From Oxalobacteraceae bacterium (GTDB lineage: Bacteria; Pseudomonadota; Gammaproteobacteria; Burkholderiales; Burkholderiaceae_D), in NCBI GenBank assembly GCA_947374865.1, contig CANCDR010000023.1:1-39734 (forward strand): a stretch of DNA of 39,734 nt. Direction: 5' to 3'. Below the pieces are notes generated by a model. It had not been told where the DNA came from, did no database searches, and saw only the letters and a program-made list of their open reading frames with translations. How positions within the stretch are numbered: the first letter of the stretch is position 1; each line of letters opens with the position of its first letter. The position numbers were made by a program, and so were the translations under genes. Positions 18,745 to 26,315 of this stretch are shown one piece after another.

Positions 18745-18758
18745 AACATCGAGCAGAA

Positions 18759-19298
18759 TCAATAGGATAATGTAACTGTCCTTGTTTTATTGGTGCTCGT
18801 AGTATTGGTACACGTAGTAACGCCAACAGTTTTAGATGAAGCACCACCACAAGTACCGAACTGGTCTTCTTTAATTTTGCCCGTTAAAGTAAAGCTAAAA
18901 TCATTACTAGTAACTGGAACAGACGCGTAGGAAACAACATCACCAGGAAATAACAATTTATAAACGAGCCCTGTAAATTGATCAGTGACAGAATTATCAG
19001 AGGCATCATCCACATTCACATCAGCCGCCACCGTCACCCCACCAGTGCATTTGCCCGCGATAGTGGTAGTACCCGTTGCATAAGTTGCCGCAGTTTTACT
19101 TACTGGGGTGTAATTTATTGCCAATGCGCCTATGGTGTCAATGACGCATTTCGGCGTCAATGTTATGTCGACGGTAAAGGTAGCTATGTCGCTCGCCCCT
19201 GCTACAGTTGTACCTGCAGTGCGCGCAGCAGCATTCGCATTTTCCACCCCCGCTAACAACCCCCCCGCCAACCCAATGGCAAACAAAATCTTTTTCAT
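18759..19298 (-). CDS. csuA/B: Csu-type major pilus subunit (spore coat U domain)
   Basis: The ATG at 19298 has GAGGAG seven bases upstream and begins MKKILFAIGLAGGLLAG, a signal peptide with likely cleavage after ANA near residue 23; the product is 179 residues. The mature protein is one SCPU domain rich in Thr, Val, Ala and Ser with four cysteines, ending in the canonical VTLSY. In archaic pili this is the polymerising rod subunit, joined by donor-strand exchange. It is first in the operon, as expected for the most abundant component. Its DNA is noticeably more AT-rich than the neighbouring genes, in line with its Thr/Lys/Asn content or with acquisition by transfer. Confidence 0.88.
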   Translation of the reverse strand: MKKILFAIGLAGGLLAGVENANAAARTAGTTVAGASDIATFTVDITLTPKCVIDTIGALAINYTPVSKTAATYATGTTTIAGKCTGGVTVAADVNVDDASDNSVTDQFTGLVYKLLFPGDVVSYASVPVTSNDFSFTLTGKIKEDQFGTCGGASSKTVGVTTCTNTTSTNKTRTVTLSY

Positions 19299-19684
19299 GA
19301 TTGAACTCCTCATCGTTTCATAAAATAAAAATCCCTAGTCGGCCTGTTCGCCATGTACTACGGGATGACTTTGTCCCCCACATCCACTCAGTCCACCATG
19401 TGCAGCAATTTTTATCCGAATCATCCGCTTATCGCATAGCCGTGGAGCACGAATTAATCATGAAACAAAGTACTAGATTGCTGCAATAAAATTTTTTCGT
19501 TCGGCAATCAATATAAGTGAAGTGTTGCTGACTTTATGTCGCAGTGTTGCCAACGTATGCACTGTGCATCCGCTACGACACCCCCTCATCGTCGCAGCCA
19601 ATCCGGTTGGCAGATTCTCGCTTTTTCTAAGCTAGCGAACTATCGTCATTTTGAAGCCTCTTGCATCTGAAAGAGAGAGTAAAA
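19299..19684. other. Divergent control region between the csu operon and a secreted-protein gene
   Basis: This 386-bp spacer holds no convincing gene. It is AT-rich around 19485-19520 and must carry promoters for both divergent units, but I could not choose -35/-10 pairs with confidence. Possible regulator sites are an inverted pair TGCAGCAAT (19401-19409) and ATTGCTGCA (19477-19485), and a direct repeat AGTGTTGC at 19521-19528 and 19543-19550. The direct repeat spacing of 22 bp is about two helical turns. Confidence 0.4.
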
Positions 19685-20407
19685 ATGACACCTTGGCGCA
19701 ACGTTTCAACCCTGTTTGCAGCGATCGCCTGCTTACCTCTTCTGCTATCCGGCAGCACCGTCGCGCAGGCTGTCGACGAGGCGATCGTGATCGTGCCGGA
19801 GTCCATGCGTAGTCAAGGAGAGGAGGCCTTCGTCACCGTGCGGGATGATCTGCTTGGCAGTCGCCATTTTCAGTTGGAACAGATAAAACTCGGGCAAAAA
19901 AATACCGCCTCGGTCGCGGTCACTGCGGCTTCAGGGCGGGTATTTACCTTGCAGGCGAAGGGCTCAGGTCTGGCACTCATGCGCCTGACCGATGTGCGCA
20001 ACAGACACGCACGATATTTTAAAATTTATGTGGAACATCCGGATGTCGAGCAATTCAAACGCAAGCCGACGTCGCAACGCAAGGGCCAGCGCTATGAGCT
20101 CCATTTTGGCACACCGCCCTACCAGGCCCGTCTAGAAAATGATCATCGTCCGACGGTCGATCCGCGTACCTACACTGTCCGGATTCCCCAATGTAGCGCG
20201 CCCGAACAATGCCCGCGCTATTTGCGTGTGCAGGATGCACTGGGTATCGTGATCTATAAAAGTCTGCTGCCGGATCTGCCGCTAGTCAGCGATCTGCACC
20301 AACGCCGCCTCGACTGCGAAGATGCGTGGGCACGCAATAAACTGCGACACAAAAAACGCGCGCTACGTCACTGCATGGAGGACGCCTCGTTCGCATCGGC
20401 TAATTAG
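19685..20407 (+). CDS. Secreted protein of unknown function, divergent from csu pilus operon
   Basis: The ATG at 19685, preceded by GAGAGAG, gives 240 residues. Residues 1-36 are a signal peptide (MTPWRNVSTLFAAIACLPLL, cleavage near VAQA). Residues about 38-130 look beta-rich, with alternating segments ending in FKIYVEHPD. The pattern (Val-Ala at a strand start, an AKGSG turn, a final Y/F-hydrophobic-V strand) resembles bacterial Ig-like (BIG2) or pilus-formation N-terminal domains, though only by eye. The C-terminal part (about 130-240) is basic and has four cysteines, including CSAPEQC, suggesting disulfides. I do not recognise a named family. A link to pilus function is suggested only by the divergent arrangement. 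Confidence 0.7.
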   Translation: MTPWRNVSTLFAAIACLPLLLSGSTVAQAVDEAIVIVPESMRSQGEEAFVTVRDDLLGSRHFQLEQIKLGQKNTASVAVTAASGRVFTLQAKGSGLALMRLTDVRNRHARYFKIYVEHPDVEQFKRKPTSQRKGQRYELHFGTPPYQARLENDHRPTVDPRTYTVRIPQCSAPEQCPRYLRVQDALGIVIYKSLLPDLPLVSDLHQRRLDCEDAWARNKLRHKKRALRHCMEDASFASAN

Positions 20408-20434
20408 GCTTCGCTAATGCGGGACACCACTGAG

Positions 20435-20459
20435 GGACGTAACTAATGGACGTAACTAA
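20435..20459. repeat. Short tandem repeat, 13-bp period
   Basis: GGACGTAACTAA occurs at 20435-20446 and 20448-20459, separated by one T, just downstream of the secreted-protein gene. It is one of several short tandem duplications in this window. Confidence 0.7.
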
Positions 20460-20472
20460 GGCAGCCGCCACA

Positions 20473-20506
20473 TCTGTCACATCCGCGCAGAACGGCATGT
20501 GACAGA
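20473..20506. terminator. Hairpin between convergent genes
   Basis: A perfect 10-bp stem (TCTGTCACAT / ATGTGACAGA) with a 14-nt loop lies between the plus-strand secreted-protein gene and the minus-strand amidohydrolase gene. Neither side has a strong T-tract, but the location fits a bidirectional terminator. Confidence 0.6.
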
Positions 20507-20525
20507 CGCGTTTAAGGCTTGTTCT

Positions 20526-21800
20526 CTAGCGCGCGACGACCGCGCCGTTTTTCATCACCCACTGTACACGCTCAAGCTGCGTCACATCTTTCAGCGGATC
20601 GCCTTTAACAGCAATCAGGTCGGCATATTTGCCCACTTCAATCGCGCCGATCCGGTCTTCCATCCCCAGTAATTGCGCCGCATTGAGCGTGGCGGATTGA
20701 ATCGCCTGCAGCGGTGTCATGCCGAGCTTGACGTAGACTGCAAATTCGCGCCCGTTCAAACCATGTGGATAGACGCCGGAATCGGTACCAAAAGCGACCG
20801 GTACACCGGCACTAAAAGCGCGGGCAATATTTTTACGTGCCAGTGGCAAAACGACCTTTGCTTTTTCGAGCAGCGCAGCCGGCAGGCGGATCGCTTCGGC
20901 GTTATCGATGAGCCAGTCGCCCAGGTATAAGGTTGGCACCAGCCATGTCTTATGCGCCTTCATGATCGCAATGCCTTCGTCGTCGATGTAGGAGCCATGA
21001 TCGATGGAATCTACGCCGGCCAATACCGCCATGCGGATGCCATCGCCGCCGTGCGCATGCGCCGCGACTTTACGACCCAGACGATGCGCTTCGCCGACAA
21101 TGGCCTTCATTTCATCGAAGGTATATTGCGATGCGCGTGGATCATCACCAAACGACAGCACGCCGCCGGTAGCGCAAATCTTGATCACGCCAGCGCCGTA
21201 CTTGATCACTTCGCGTGTTTTACGCATCACCGCATCGACACCATCGGCCACGCCATCACCGACGATCCGATATTGCGGCGCATGCATGGTGTCGTCACAA
21301 TGACCGCCCGTGATACCGAGCGCATTGCCGGAAGCGATGATGCGCGGACCAGGTACATCACCGGCATCGATCGCGTCACGCAGACCCACATCGGTGTAAC
21401 CCTCAGAACCTACATCGCGCACGGTGGTAAAGCCCGCCTTGAGCGTCTTGAGCGCGTTTTTTGCGCCGATCAGCGTCTGCCTTGGAATCGATAAGGCCAC
21501 GCTGGCGTAGCCAACATTTTCCGGGTCGCTGGTCAGATGGGTATGACTGTCAATCAGGCCTGGCACCAGCGTCTGTTCGCCCAGATCAATGACCTGCGCA
21601 CCGGCGGGAATGGCGAGCTTGCTGCCGACTGCTGTGATGCGATCGTTTTGGATCAGCACCACCGCATCGCGCACGGTGAGTCCGGTGCGAACGTCGAGCA
21701 GATGGGCGGCCTTGAGCGCGAGCACCTTCGGTGCAGGCGCGGCGGCCAGCGCCAGTAAGGGACATGCCAGAGCGGCGAAAAAATAAACACGAAAGCGCAT
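20526..21800 (-). CDS. Secreted metal-dependent amidohydrolase (imidazolonepropionase-like)
   Basis: A 424-residue amidohydrolase with a signal peptide ([19 protein letters not shown]) and GGAG seven bases before the ATG. The TIM-barrel metal site is complete. It comprises the HTH pair in GLIDSHTHL, a probable carboxylated Lys in VIKICATGG, His residues in [11 protein letters not shown] and DSIDHGS, and the catalytic Asp in AFGTDSG. The C-terminal composite beta-domain closes with [14 protein letters not shown]. This subgroup contains secreted or periplasmic Xaa-Pro and Xaa-Arg/Lys dipeptidases and other amide hydrolases, so a peptidase role is likely but the exact substrate is unknown. It stands alone, separated by about 150 bp from the leucine cluster. 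Confidence 0.88.
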   Translation of the reverse strand: MRFRVYFFAALACPLLALAAAPAPKVLALKAAHLLDVRTGLTVRDAVVLIQNDRITAVGSKLAIPAGAQVIDLGEQTLVPGLIDSHTHLTSDPENVGYASVALSIPRQTLIGAKNALKTLKAGFTTVRDVGSEGYTDVGLRDAIDAGDVPGPRIIASGNALGITGGHCDDTMHAPQYRIVGDGVADGVDAVMRKTREVIKYGAGVIKICATGGVLSFGDDPRASQYTFDEMKAIVGEAHRLGRKVAAHAHGGDGIRMAVLAGVDSIDHGSYIDDEGIAIMKAHKTWLVPTLYLGDWLIDNAEAIRLPAALLEKAKVVLPLARKNIARAFSAGVPVAFGTDSGVYPHGLNGREFAVYVKLGMTPLQAIQSATLNAAQLLGMEDRIGAIEVGKYADLIAVKGDPLKDVTQLERVQWVMKNGAVVAR

Positions 21801-21895
21801 CGTAATCTCCTGGTGGTTTTATGGTCTTGGGCACGCATGGAGCGCGCCAGTAGGCCGTACGATACTAGCAGAAAAATTCATGGCAGATTGAATGG

Positions 21896-21919
21896 CACAT
21901 TGAACGTCACATTGAACGT
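21896..21919. repeat. 12-bp tandem duplication in spacer
   Basis: Two perfect copies of CACATTGAACGT (21896-21907, 21908-21919) lie in the spacer between the amidohydrolase gene and the last gene of the leucine/biotin cluster. A weaker related copy precedes them. Confidence 0.75.
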
Positions 21920-21952
21920 CATGCGGTCGAACCGGGCGCTCGGCACTTTTAC

Positions 21953-22183
21953 CTAGACTGCGGATCCATGACGGGCGACGATAGCCCGCCAGATCAGCCG
22001 TCGGTCCGCTTCGCTGGCGTCGCCCCAGACGGCGATTTCATCGAGCGTACGCAGACAGCCTAGGCATAGTCCCTTCGCATCGATTTGGCAGATGTTGATG
22101 CAAGGCGAAGGTAAGGGGCCCGTGTGCAGATCGGGATTAAAGGTGGAAAAATTCATCGGCATCTCGTCCGACGCCAGAACCAT
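21953..22183 (-). CDS. DUF1289 domain protein
   Basis: A 76-residue protein with the DUF1289 cysteine pattern: CINIC (about residues 28-32), CLGC (about 40-43), then the RTLDEIAVW motif. The four cysteines probably bind a metal, but no function is proven for the family. The start at 22183 is the longest option; ATG codons at 22162 and 22156 are also possible, and the family similarity begins after residue 20. It starts 12 bp after the HMG-CoA lyase stop, so it is likely the last gene of the leucine/biotin transcription unit. Confidence 0.8.
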   Translation of the reverse strand: MVLASDEMPMNFSTFNPDLHTGPLPSPCINICQIDAKGLCLGCLRTLDEIAVWGDASEADRRLIWRAIVARHGSAV

Positions 22184-22195
22184 GCAAGGGCCGGT

Positions 22196-23101
22196 TCAAA
22201 CACGTTTGGCCGCCAGCGCATTACCGGCCCGGCTGGCTGCTTTGCGTCCCAGATGGCGGGCCATAAACTGTCCGGCATCAACGACCGCATCCAGATCAAT
22301 GCCGGTGTCGATATCCAGCCCGCGCAGCATATACAGCACATCTTCCGAGGCTACGTTTCCCGTCGCACCCTTGGCGTACGGGCAGCCACCCAGGCCGGCA
22401 ACGGAAGAATGAAAAATCGAGATGCCCACTTCCAGACTGGCGAAAATATTGGCCAGCGCCTGACCATAGGTATCGTGAAAATGGCCGGATAAAGCACTGA
22501 TCGGAAATTCCTCCGCCGCCGCCTGCATGACCTGCTTGACCTGCCCTGCCGTGGCCACGCCGATGGTGTCGGCGATATCGATTTCATCGCAGCCTAGTGC
22601 GCGCAGTCCGCGCAGAACGTCTTGCACATTACCGATCGTGACCTGGCCCTGATACGGACAGCCAAAGGCACAGCTGATGCTGCCACGTAGCCGCAGATTG
22701 GCAGCCTTGGCCGCATAGGCGATCGGCGCGAAACGCGCGATCGATTCGGCGATGGAGCAGTTAATATTTTTTTGCGAAAAGGCTTCGGAAGCGGAGCCGA
22801 AAATCACCACCTCATCTGCGCCTGCAGCGAGCGCTGCCTCAAAGCCCTGCATATTGGGCGTCAGTGCAGAATAAATCACGCCCGGTTTGCGCACGATCCC
22901 GGCCATCACCTCGGTAGAAGTCGCCATTTGCGGCACCCACTTGGGCGACACGAAGGCGGCGGCCTCGATGTTGGCAAAGCCCGCCGCGCTGAGACGGTTG
23001 ATGAGTTCGATCTTGACGGCGGCAGGAATTGTTTCCTGCTCATTTTGCAAGCCGTCACGCGGGCCGACTTCGACCAGCTTGACCTGAGTGGGCATTGTCA
23101 T
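22196..23101 (-). CDS. liuE: Hydroxymethylglutaryl-CoA lyase
   Basis: The frame extends upstream through a repeat, but the ATG at 23101 with GGAG upstream starts the family N-terminus (VKLVEVGPRDGLQNE), giving 301 residues. It is a DRE-TIM metallolyase. Arg14 and Asp15 in GPRDGLQ, the His pair in SGHFHDTYG (about 205-213) as metal ligands, and the catalytic Cys in GLGGCPYAKGATGNVA (about 236-251) are all visible. It cleaves 3-hydroxy-3-methylglutaryl-CoA to acetyl-CoA and acetoacetate, the last step of leucine breakdown. It follows ghrA by 52 bp within the same minus-strand run. Confidence 0.95.
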   Translation of the reverse strand: MTMPTQVKLVEVGPRDGLQNEQETIPAAVKIELINRLSAAGFANIEAAAFVSPKWVPQMATSTEVMAGIVRKPGVIYSALTPNMQGFEAALAAGADEVVIFGSASEAFSQKNINCSIAESIARFAPIAYAAKAANLRLRGSISCAFGCPYQGQVTIGNVQDVLRGLRALGCDEIDIADTIGVATAGQVKQVMQAAAEEFPISALSGHFHDTYGQALANIFASLEVGISIFHSSVAGLGGCPYAKGATGNVASEDVLYMLRGLDIDTGIDLDAVVDAGQFMARHLGRKAASRAGNALAAKRV

Positions 23102-23114
23102 TGTGCGCTCCGTA

Positions 23115-23159
23115 TTTGAAACCTCTGCATTTGAAGCATCCGCATTGAAAGCATCAATA
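23115..23159. repeat. Degenerate 15-bp tandem repeat upstream of HMG-CoA lyase
   Basis: Three 15-bp units (23115-23129, 23130-23144, 23145-23159), each starting TTTGAA or TTGAAA and containing GCA, fill the spacer and run into the last codons of ghrA. They create an artificial in-frame N-terminal extension of the lyase frame. Confidence 0.55.
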
Positions 23160-24083
23160 TTGACGCGCCAGATCGACCACGCCAGCGACCGCTTCGCCAC
23201 GCTCGATGGCGGCGATTTTATTGCTAATCTGCCGCACGCTGTCTGCGCGCAGCGTCATGGCCGACATGTGCGGCGTGATGACGATGCGGGGCTCGTTCCA
23301 GAACGGATGGTCGGCCGGTAGCGGCTCCTGACGAAATACATCCAATGTCGCCCCCTTGATGTGACCACTTTGCACCAGCGCGAGCAAGTCTTCCTCCACC
23401 AGATGCGCACCGCGCGCTACGTTAATCAGATAGGATTCCGGCGCCAGTGCCGACAGCGTCTGCCGATTGAGAATGTCTTGCGTGTGTGGGGTGAGCGGCA
23501 ATACGCAAATCAGCAGTCGGGTCCCCTTGAGAAACTCAGCCAGCTGCGATTCACCCGCAAAGCTCTCGACACCCGGCAGCTGCTTAGCCGTGCGGCTCCA
23601 GCCACGCAAGGGAAAATCAAACTGCGCCAGTGCGCTGGCAATACGACTCCCCAACACGCCCAGCCCCATGATGCCGATGCTGAAATCCTGCTTCTGATTC
23701 GGCTTGATGTAACGCCATTCACGCTGGCGGATATTGGCGGCATGCTCGTCGAGCCGACGGTAGTAGCCAAGTACCGCATGCGTAACGTATTCAGCCATTT
23801 GATCAGCCATGCCGGCATCATCAATTCGTACCAGTGGCACAGTCGGTGGCAGTGCATCGCCAAGCTGCAAAATCGCATCCACGCCAGCGCCCAGATTAAA
23901 AATCGCCTTCAGGCCGACCCGACCGCGTAACATGGCTGCTGGCGGTTTCCAGACCACGGCATAGTCGGCTGCTGCGTCGTCACCTTCCCGCCATTCGCGC
24001 AGCTGCGCTTGGGGCAGCGTTGACTTGAAGGACTGGATCCACGGTGCCGGATCGATACCGCCGGCATGAAAAAGAATCTGCAT
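23154..24083 (-). CDS. ghrA: Glyoxylate/hydroxypyruvate reductase A
   Basis: A 309-residue D-isomer-specific 2-hydroxyacid dehydrogenase. The Rossmann motif GLGVLG spans residues 140-145. The downstream substrate/catalytic segments are typical: INVARGAHLVEEDLL with the conserved Arg, a Glu in FRQEPLP, and the catalytic His in ITPHMSA. The LGAGVDAIL block near residue 65 is shared with GhrA. The family reduces glyoxylate and hydroxypyruvate with NAD(P)H in the cytosol. It lies between the carboxylase alpha subunit (15-bp gap) and HMG-CoA lyase, so co-expression with leucine catabolism is likely. Another 2-ketoacid substrate is possible. Confidence 0.88.
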   Translation of the reverse strand: MQILFHAGGIDPAPWIQSFKSTLPQAQLREWREGDDAAADYAVVWKPPAAMLRGRVGLKAIFNLGAGVDAILQLGDALPPTVPLVRIDDAGMADQMAEYVTHAVLGYYRRLDEHAANIRQREWRYIKPNQKQDFSIGIMGLGVLGSRIASALAQFDFPLRGWSRTAKQLPGVESFAGESQLAEFLKGTRLLICVLPLTPHTQDILNRQTLSALAPESYLINVARGAHLVEEDLLALVQSGHIKGATLDVFRQEPLPADHPFWNEPRIVITPHMSAMTLRADSVRQISNKIAAIERGEAVAGVVDLARQY

Positions 24084-24098
24084 GGTGATACTCTCCGA

Positions 24099-26216
24099 TC
24101 AGCTATTCCGCAATGGTGCGGACATGGATAATAAAGGGGCAGCTTCGGCGACCTGATCGCCGACCGCGTAAAACAGCGCGTCGACCACGCCGGCCGCCGG
24201 CGCATAAATCGTGTGTTCCATCTTCATGGCTTCCATGATCAGCAGCGCCGCACCTTGCTCCACCAGCGCGCCCGGCGTCACCATAATGGCAATGATCTTA
24301 CCCGGCATTGGTGCGCTCAGTCGGCCAACTTCGACTTCCGCTGCGCCTGCATGGGCGAGCGGATCAAGAATCTGCAGCACATGCTGTACACCGCCGCAAA
24401 ATACATGCAGTGCGGCGTCTTCGCGCAGTACCACACCGCGCACGACTTCCTCGCTCGATGCATCTCTCAATGTACCGCTTGATGTGTCGCTCAGTGGGTC
24501 ACTCAGTTTGCGACTCAGCCTATCTGTCAATGTGACACACAGATCATGTCCACTGGCAGAATAACGCAAATCGGTGCTAAGTCCCGCATGCTGCAGTCGC
24601 CAGCCGGTGGCAAGATAATCGAGCGTGATTGCGTAGGTCTGGGGGTTGGTCTGTGGGTTGGCTTGTGCGCCATCAGCCAGCGTCATCGTGCGCTGCAAAA
24701 TCGTATTCATGCGCCAGCCACTAGTGTGTGCCCACGGGTCCTGCGTCGCATTGTGTTCTGCTTCTAACAAGGCGCACAGTGCCAGTGCTAACACTGCGAA
24801 CGGCGCTGCAGTCGGTGCTGGAAATAAAGCAGCCTGTTCGCGTTCAATCAAACTGGTGTCGAGATCGGCCGTCGAAAAAGCACGGCTCGTTAGCAGTCTT
24901 TGTAAAAAAATGATGTTGGTCGACACGCCTACGATCTGCACTTTTGCCAGCGCGCTGCGCATGCGTTCAAGCGCTTGCGCGCGATCGTGACCCCAGACGA
25001 TTAACTTGGCCAGCATCGGATCGTAATAAGGCGAAATGACATCGCCTTCACGCACACCGGAATCGATCCGCACTGCGGCGGGTTCTGATTGCGCGTCACT
25101 ACCCTCAGCGCCGACGGCAAACATCACCGCCTGCGGCATGCGAAGATGATGCAGCGTGCCCAGTGAGGGAAGAAATCCGCTGGCCGGATTTTCTGCATAC
25201 AGGCGCGCTTCAATCGCATGACCGTGAATGCGTAATTCGTGCTGCGCCTTGGGCAACGCTTCGCCACAGGCCACACGCAGCTGCCATTCGACCAGGTCAA
25301 AGCCGGTGATCATTTCCGTCACCGGATGCTCCACCTGCAGTCGCGTATTCATCTCCATGAAATAAAATGTACCGTCCTGATCGACGATGAACTCGACCGT
25401 GCCGGCGCCAACGTAATCCACCGCGCGCGCAGCGGCCACGGCAGCTTCGCCCATGGCATTGCGGCGCGCCTCTGTCATGCCGGGCGCCGGTGCTTCTTCC
25501 AGTACTTTTTGATGCCGTCGCTGCACGGAACAGTCGCGCTCGAACAGCCAGACGCAACGACCGTGGGTATCGGCGAAGACCTGAATTTCAATATGACGTG
25601 GCGCGATCAAATATTTTTCTAGCAGTATCTGCTCGTCGCCGAAGCTATTGGCTGCTTCGCGCTTGCAGGACGCCAGTGCAGCGGCAAAGTCGCTCTCTTG
25701 CGTTACGATGCGCATGCCTTTACCACCGCCGCCGGCCGAGGCCTTGAGTAATACCGGATAGCCGATCAGTGCTGCCTGCTGCTGCAAAAATAAGGCATCC
25801 TGAAGCGCACCATGGTAGCCCGGCACGAGTGGCACACCGGCTTTTTCCATCAGCGCTTTGGCCGCCGACTTCGAGCCCATGGCGCGCATGGCGCTGGCAG
25901 GCGGGCCAATGAAAATCAGGCCGGCCGCTGCGCAGTCATCGGCAAATCCGGCATTTTCGGATAAAAACCCATAGCCCGGATGAATCGCTTGCGCGCCAGA
26001 GGCAATGGCCGCCGCAATGATCTTGTCCCCACGCAGATAGCTTTCGCTCGCTTCAGCGGGGCCGATTGACAGCGCCTGATCGCAGGCCGCCACGTGGCGC
26101 GACTGCGCATCAACGCTCGAATACACCGCGACCGTTTGCACACCCAGACGATGCGCCGTGGCCGCAATACGGCAGGCGATTTCACCACGATTTGCGATCA
26201 GGATTTTATGGAACAT
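24099..26216 (-). CDS. liuD: Methylcrotonyl-CoA carboxylase, biotin-containing alpha subunit
   Basis: The start at 26216 (MFHKILIANRGEIACR) gives 705 residues. The order is biotin carboxylase N-domain, ATP-grasp domain with the glycine-rich KASAGGGGKGMR, the C-domain with EMNTRLQVEHPVTE, a linker, and a C-terminal biotinyl domain with EAMKMEH, where Lys665 is the biotinylated residue. The subunit carboxylates biotin and, with the beta subunit encoded upstream, carboxylates 3-methylcrotonyl-CoA. Other acyl-CoA carboxylase alpha subunits look similar; the leucine cluster context decides the call. The linker holds degenerate 4-residue repeats (about 562-585) and a doubled NPQT, both from 12-bp tandem repeats. 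Confidence 0.93.
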   Translation of the reverse strand: MFHKILIANRGEIACRIAATAHRLGVQTVAVYSSVDAQSRHVAACDQALSIGPAEASESYLRGDKIIAAAIASGAQAIHPGYGFLSENAGFADDCAAAGLIFIGPPASAMRAMGSKSAAKALMEKAGVPLVPGYHGALQDALFLQQQAALIGYPVLLKASAGGGGKGMRIVTQESDFAAALASCKREAANSFGDEQILLEKYLIAPRHIEIQVFADTHGRCVWLFERDCSVQRRHQKVLEEAPAPGMTEARRNAMGEAAVAAARAVDYVGAGTVEFIVDQDGTFYFMEMNTRLQVEHPVTEMITGFDLVEWQLRVACGEALPKAQHELRIHGHAIEARLYAENPASGFLPSLGTLHHLRMPQAVMFAVGAEGSDAQSEPAAVRIDSGVREGDVISPYYDPMLAKLIVWGHDRAQALERMRSALAKVQIVGVSTNIIFLQRLLTSRAFSTADLDTSLIEREQAALFPAPTAAPFAVLALALCALLEAEHNATQDPWAHTSGWRMNTILQRTMTLADGAQANPQTNPQTYAITLDYLATGWRLQHAGLSTDLRYSASGHDLCVTLTDRLSRKLSDPLSDTSSGTLRDASSEEVVRGVVLREDAALHVFCGGVQHVLQILDPLAHAGAAEVEVGRLSAPMPGKIIAIMVTPGALVEQGAALLIMEAMKMEHTIYAPAAGVVDALFYAVGDQVAEAAPLLSMSAPLRNS
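24464..24535 (-). repeat. Degenerate 12-bp minisatellite in liuD
   Basis: Six consecutive 12-bp units (starting at 24464, 24476, 24488, 24500, 24512 and 24524) share a YNCTCAGTGNNT-like pattern. On the coding strand they yield a 4-residue period of the type x-x-Leu-Ser in the linker before the biotinyl domain. Confidence 0.65.
24638..24661 (-). repeat. 12-bp tandem duplication in liuD coding NPQT-NPQT
   Basis: Two units (24638-24649, 24650-24661) differ at one base of twelve. They encode a doubled Asn-Pro-Gln-Thr in the same inter-domain region as the minisatellite. Confidence 0.75.
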
Positions 26217-26238
26217 CTTGTTTTTTCCTTCACCTCGC

Positions 26239-26280
26239 CTGCACTTTTTCACCCGCACTTTTTTACCCGCATGCTTTCGA
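26239..26280. repeat. Degenerate 14-bp tandem repeat between bioB and liuD
   Basis: Three 14-bp units (26239, 26253 and 26267) of the form CCGCACTTTTTTAC occupy much of the 99-bp spacer upstream of liuD. The rest of the spacer carries no recognisable promoter or riboswitch. Confidence 0.6.
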
Positions 26281-26315
26281 CTACAAACTTGGCGCTGACA
26301 AATGCATGAAAAAAT

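Noticed and set aside
18676..18762. TTG start for the chaperone overlapping the subunit stop
   Set aside because: It would put 29 residues ahead of a complete signal peptide; the ATG at 18675 fits chaperone precursors better. Kept as a minor possibility.
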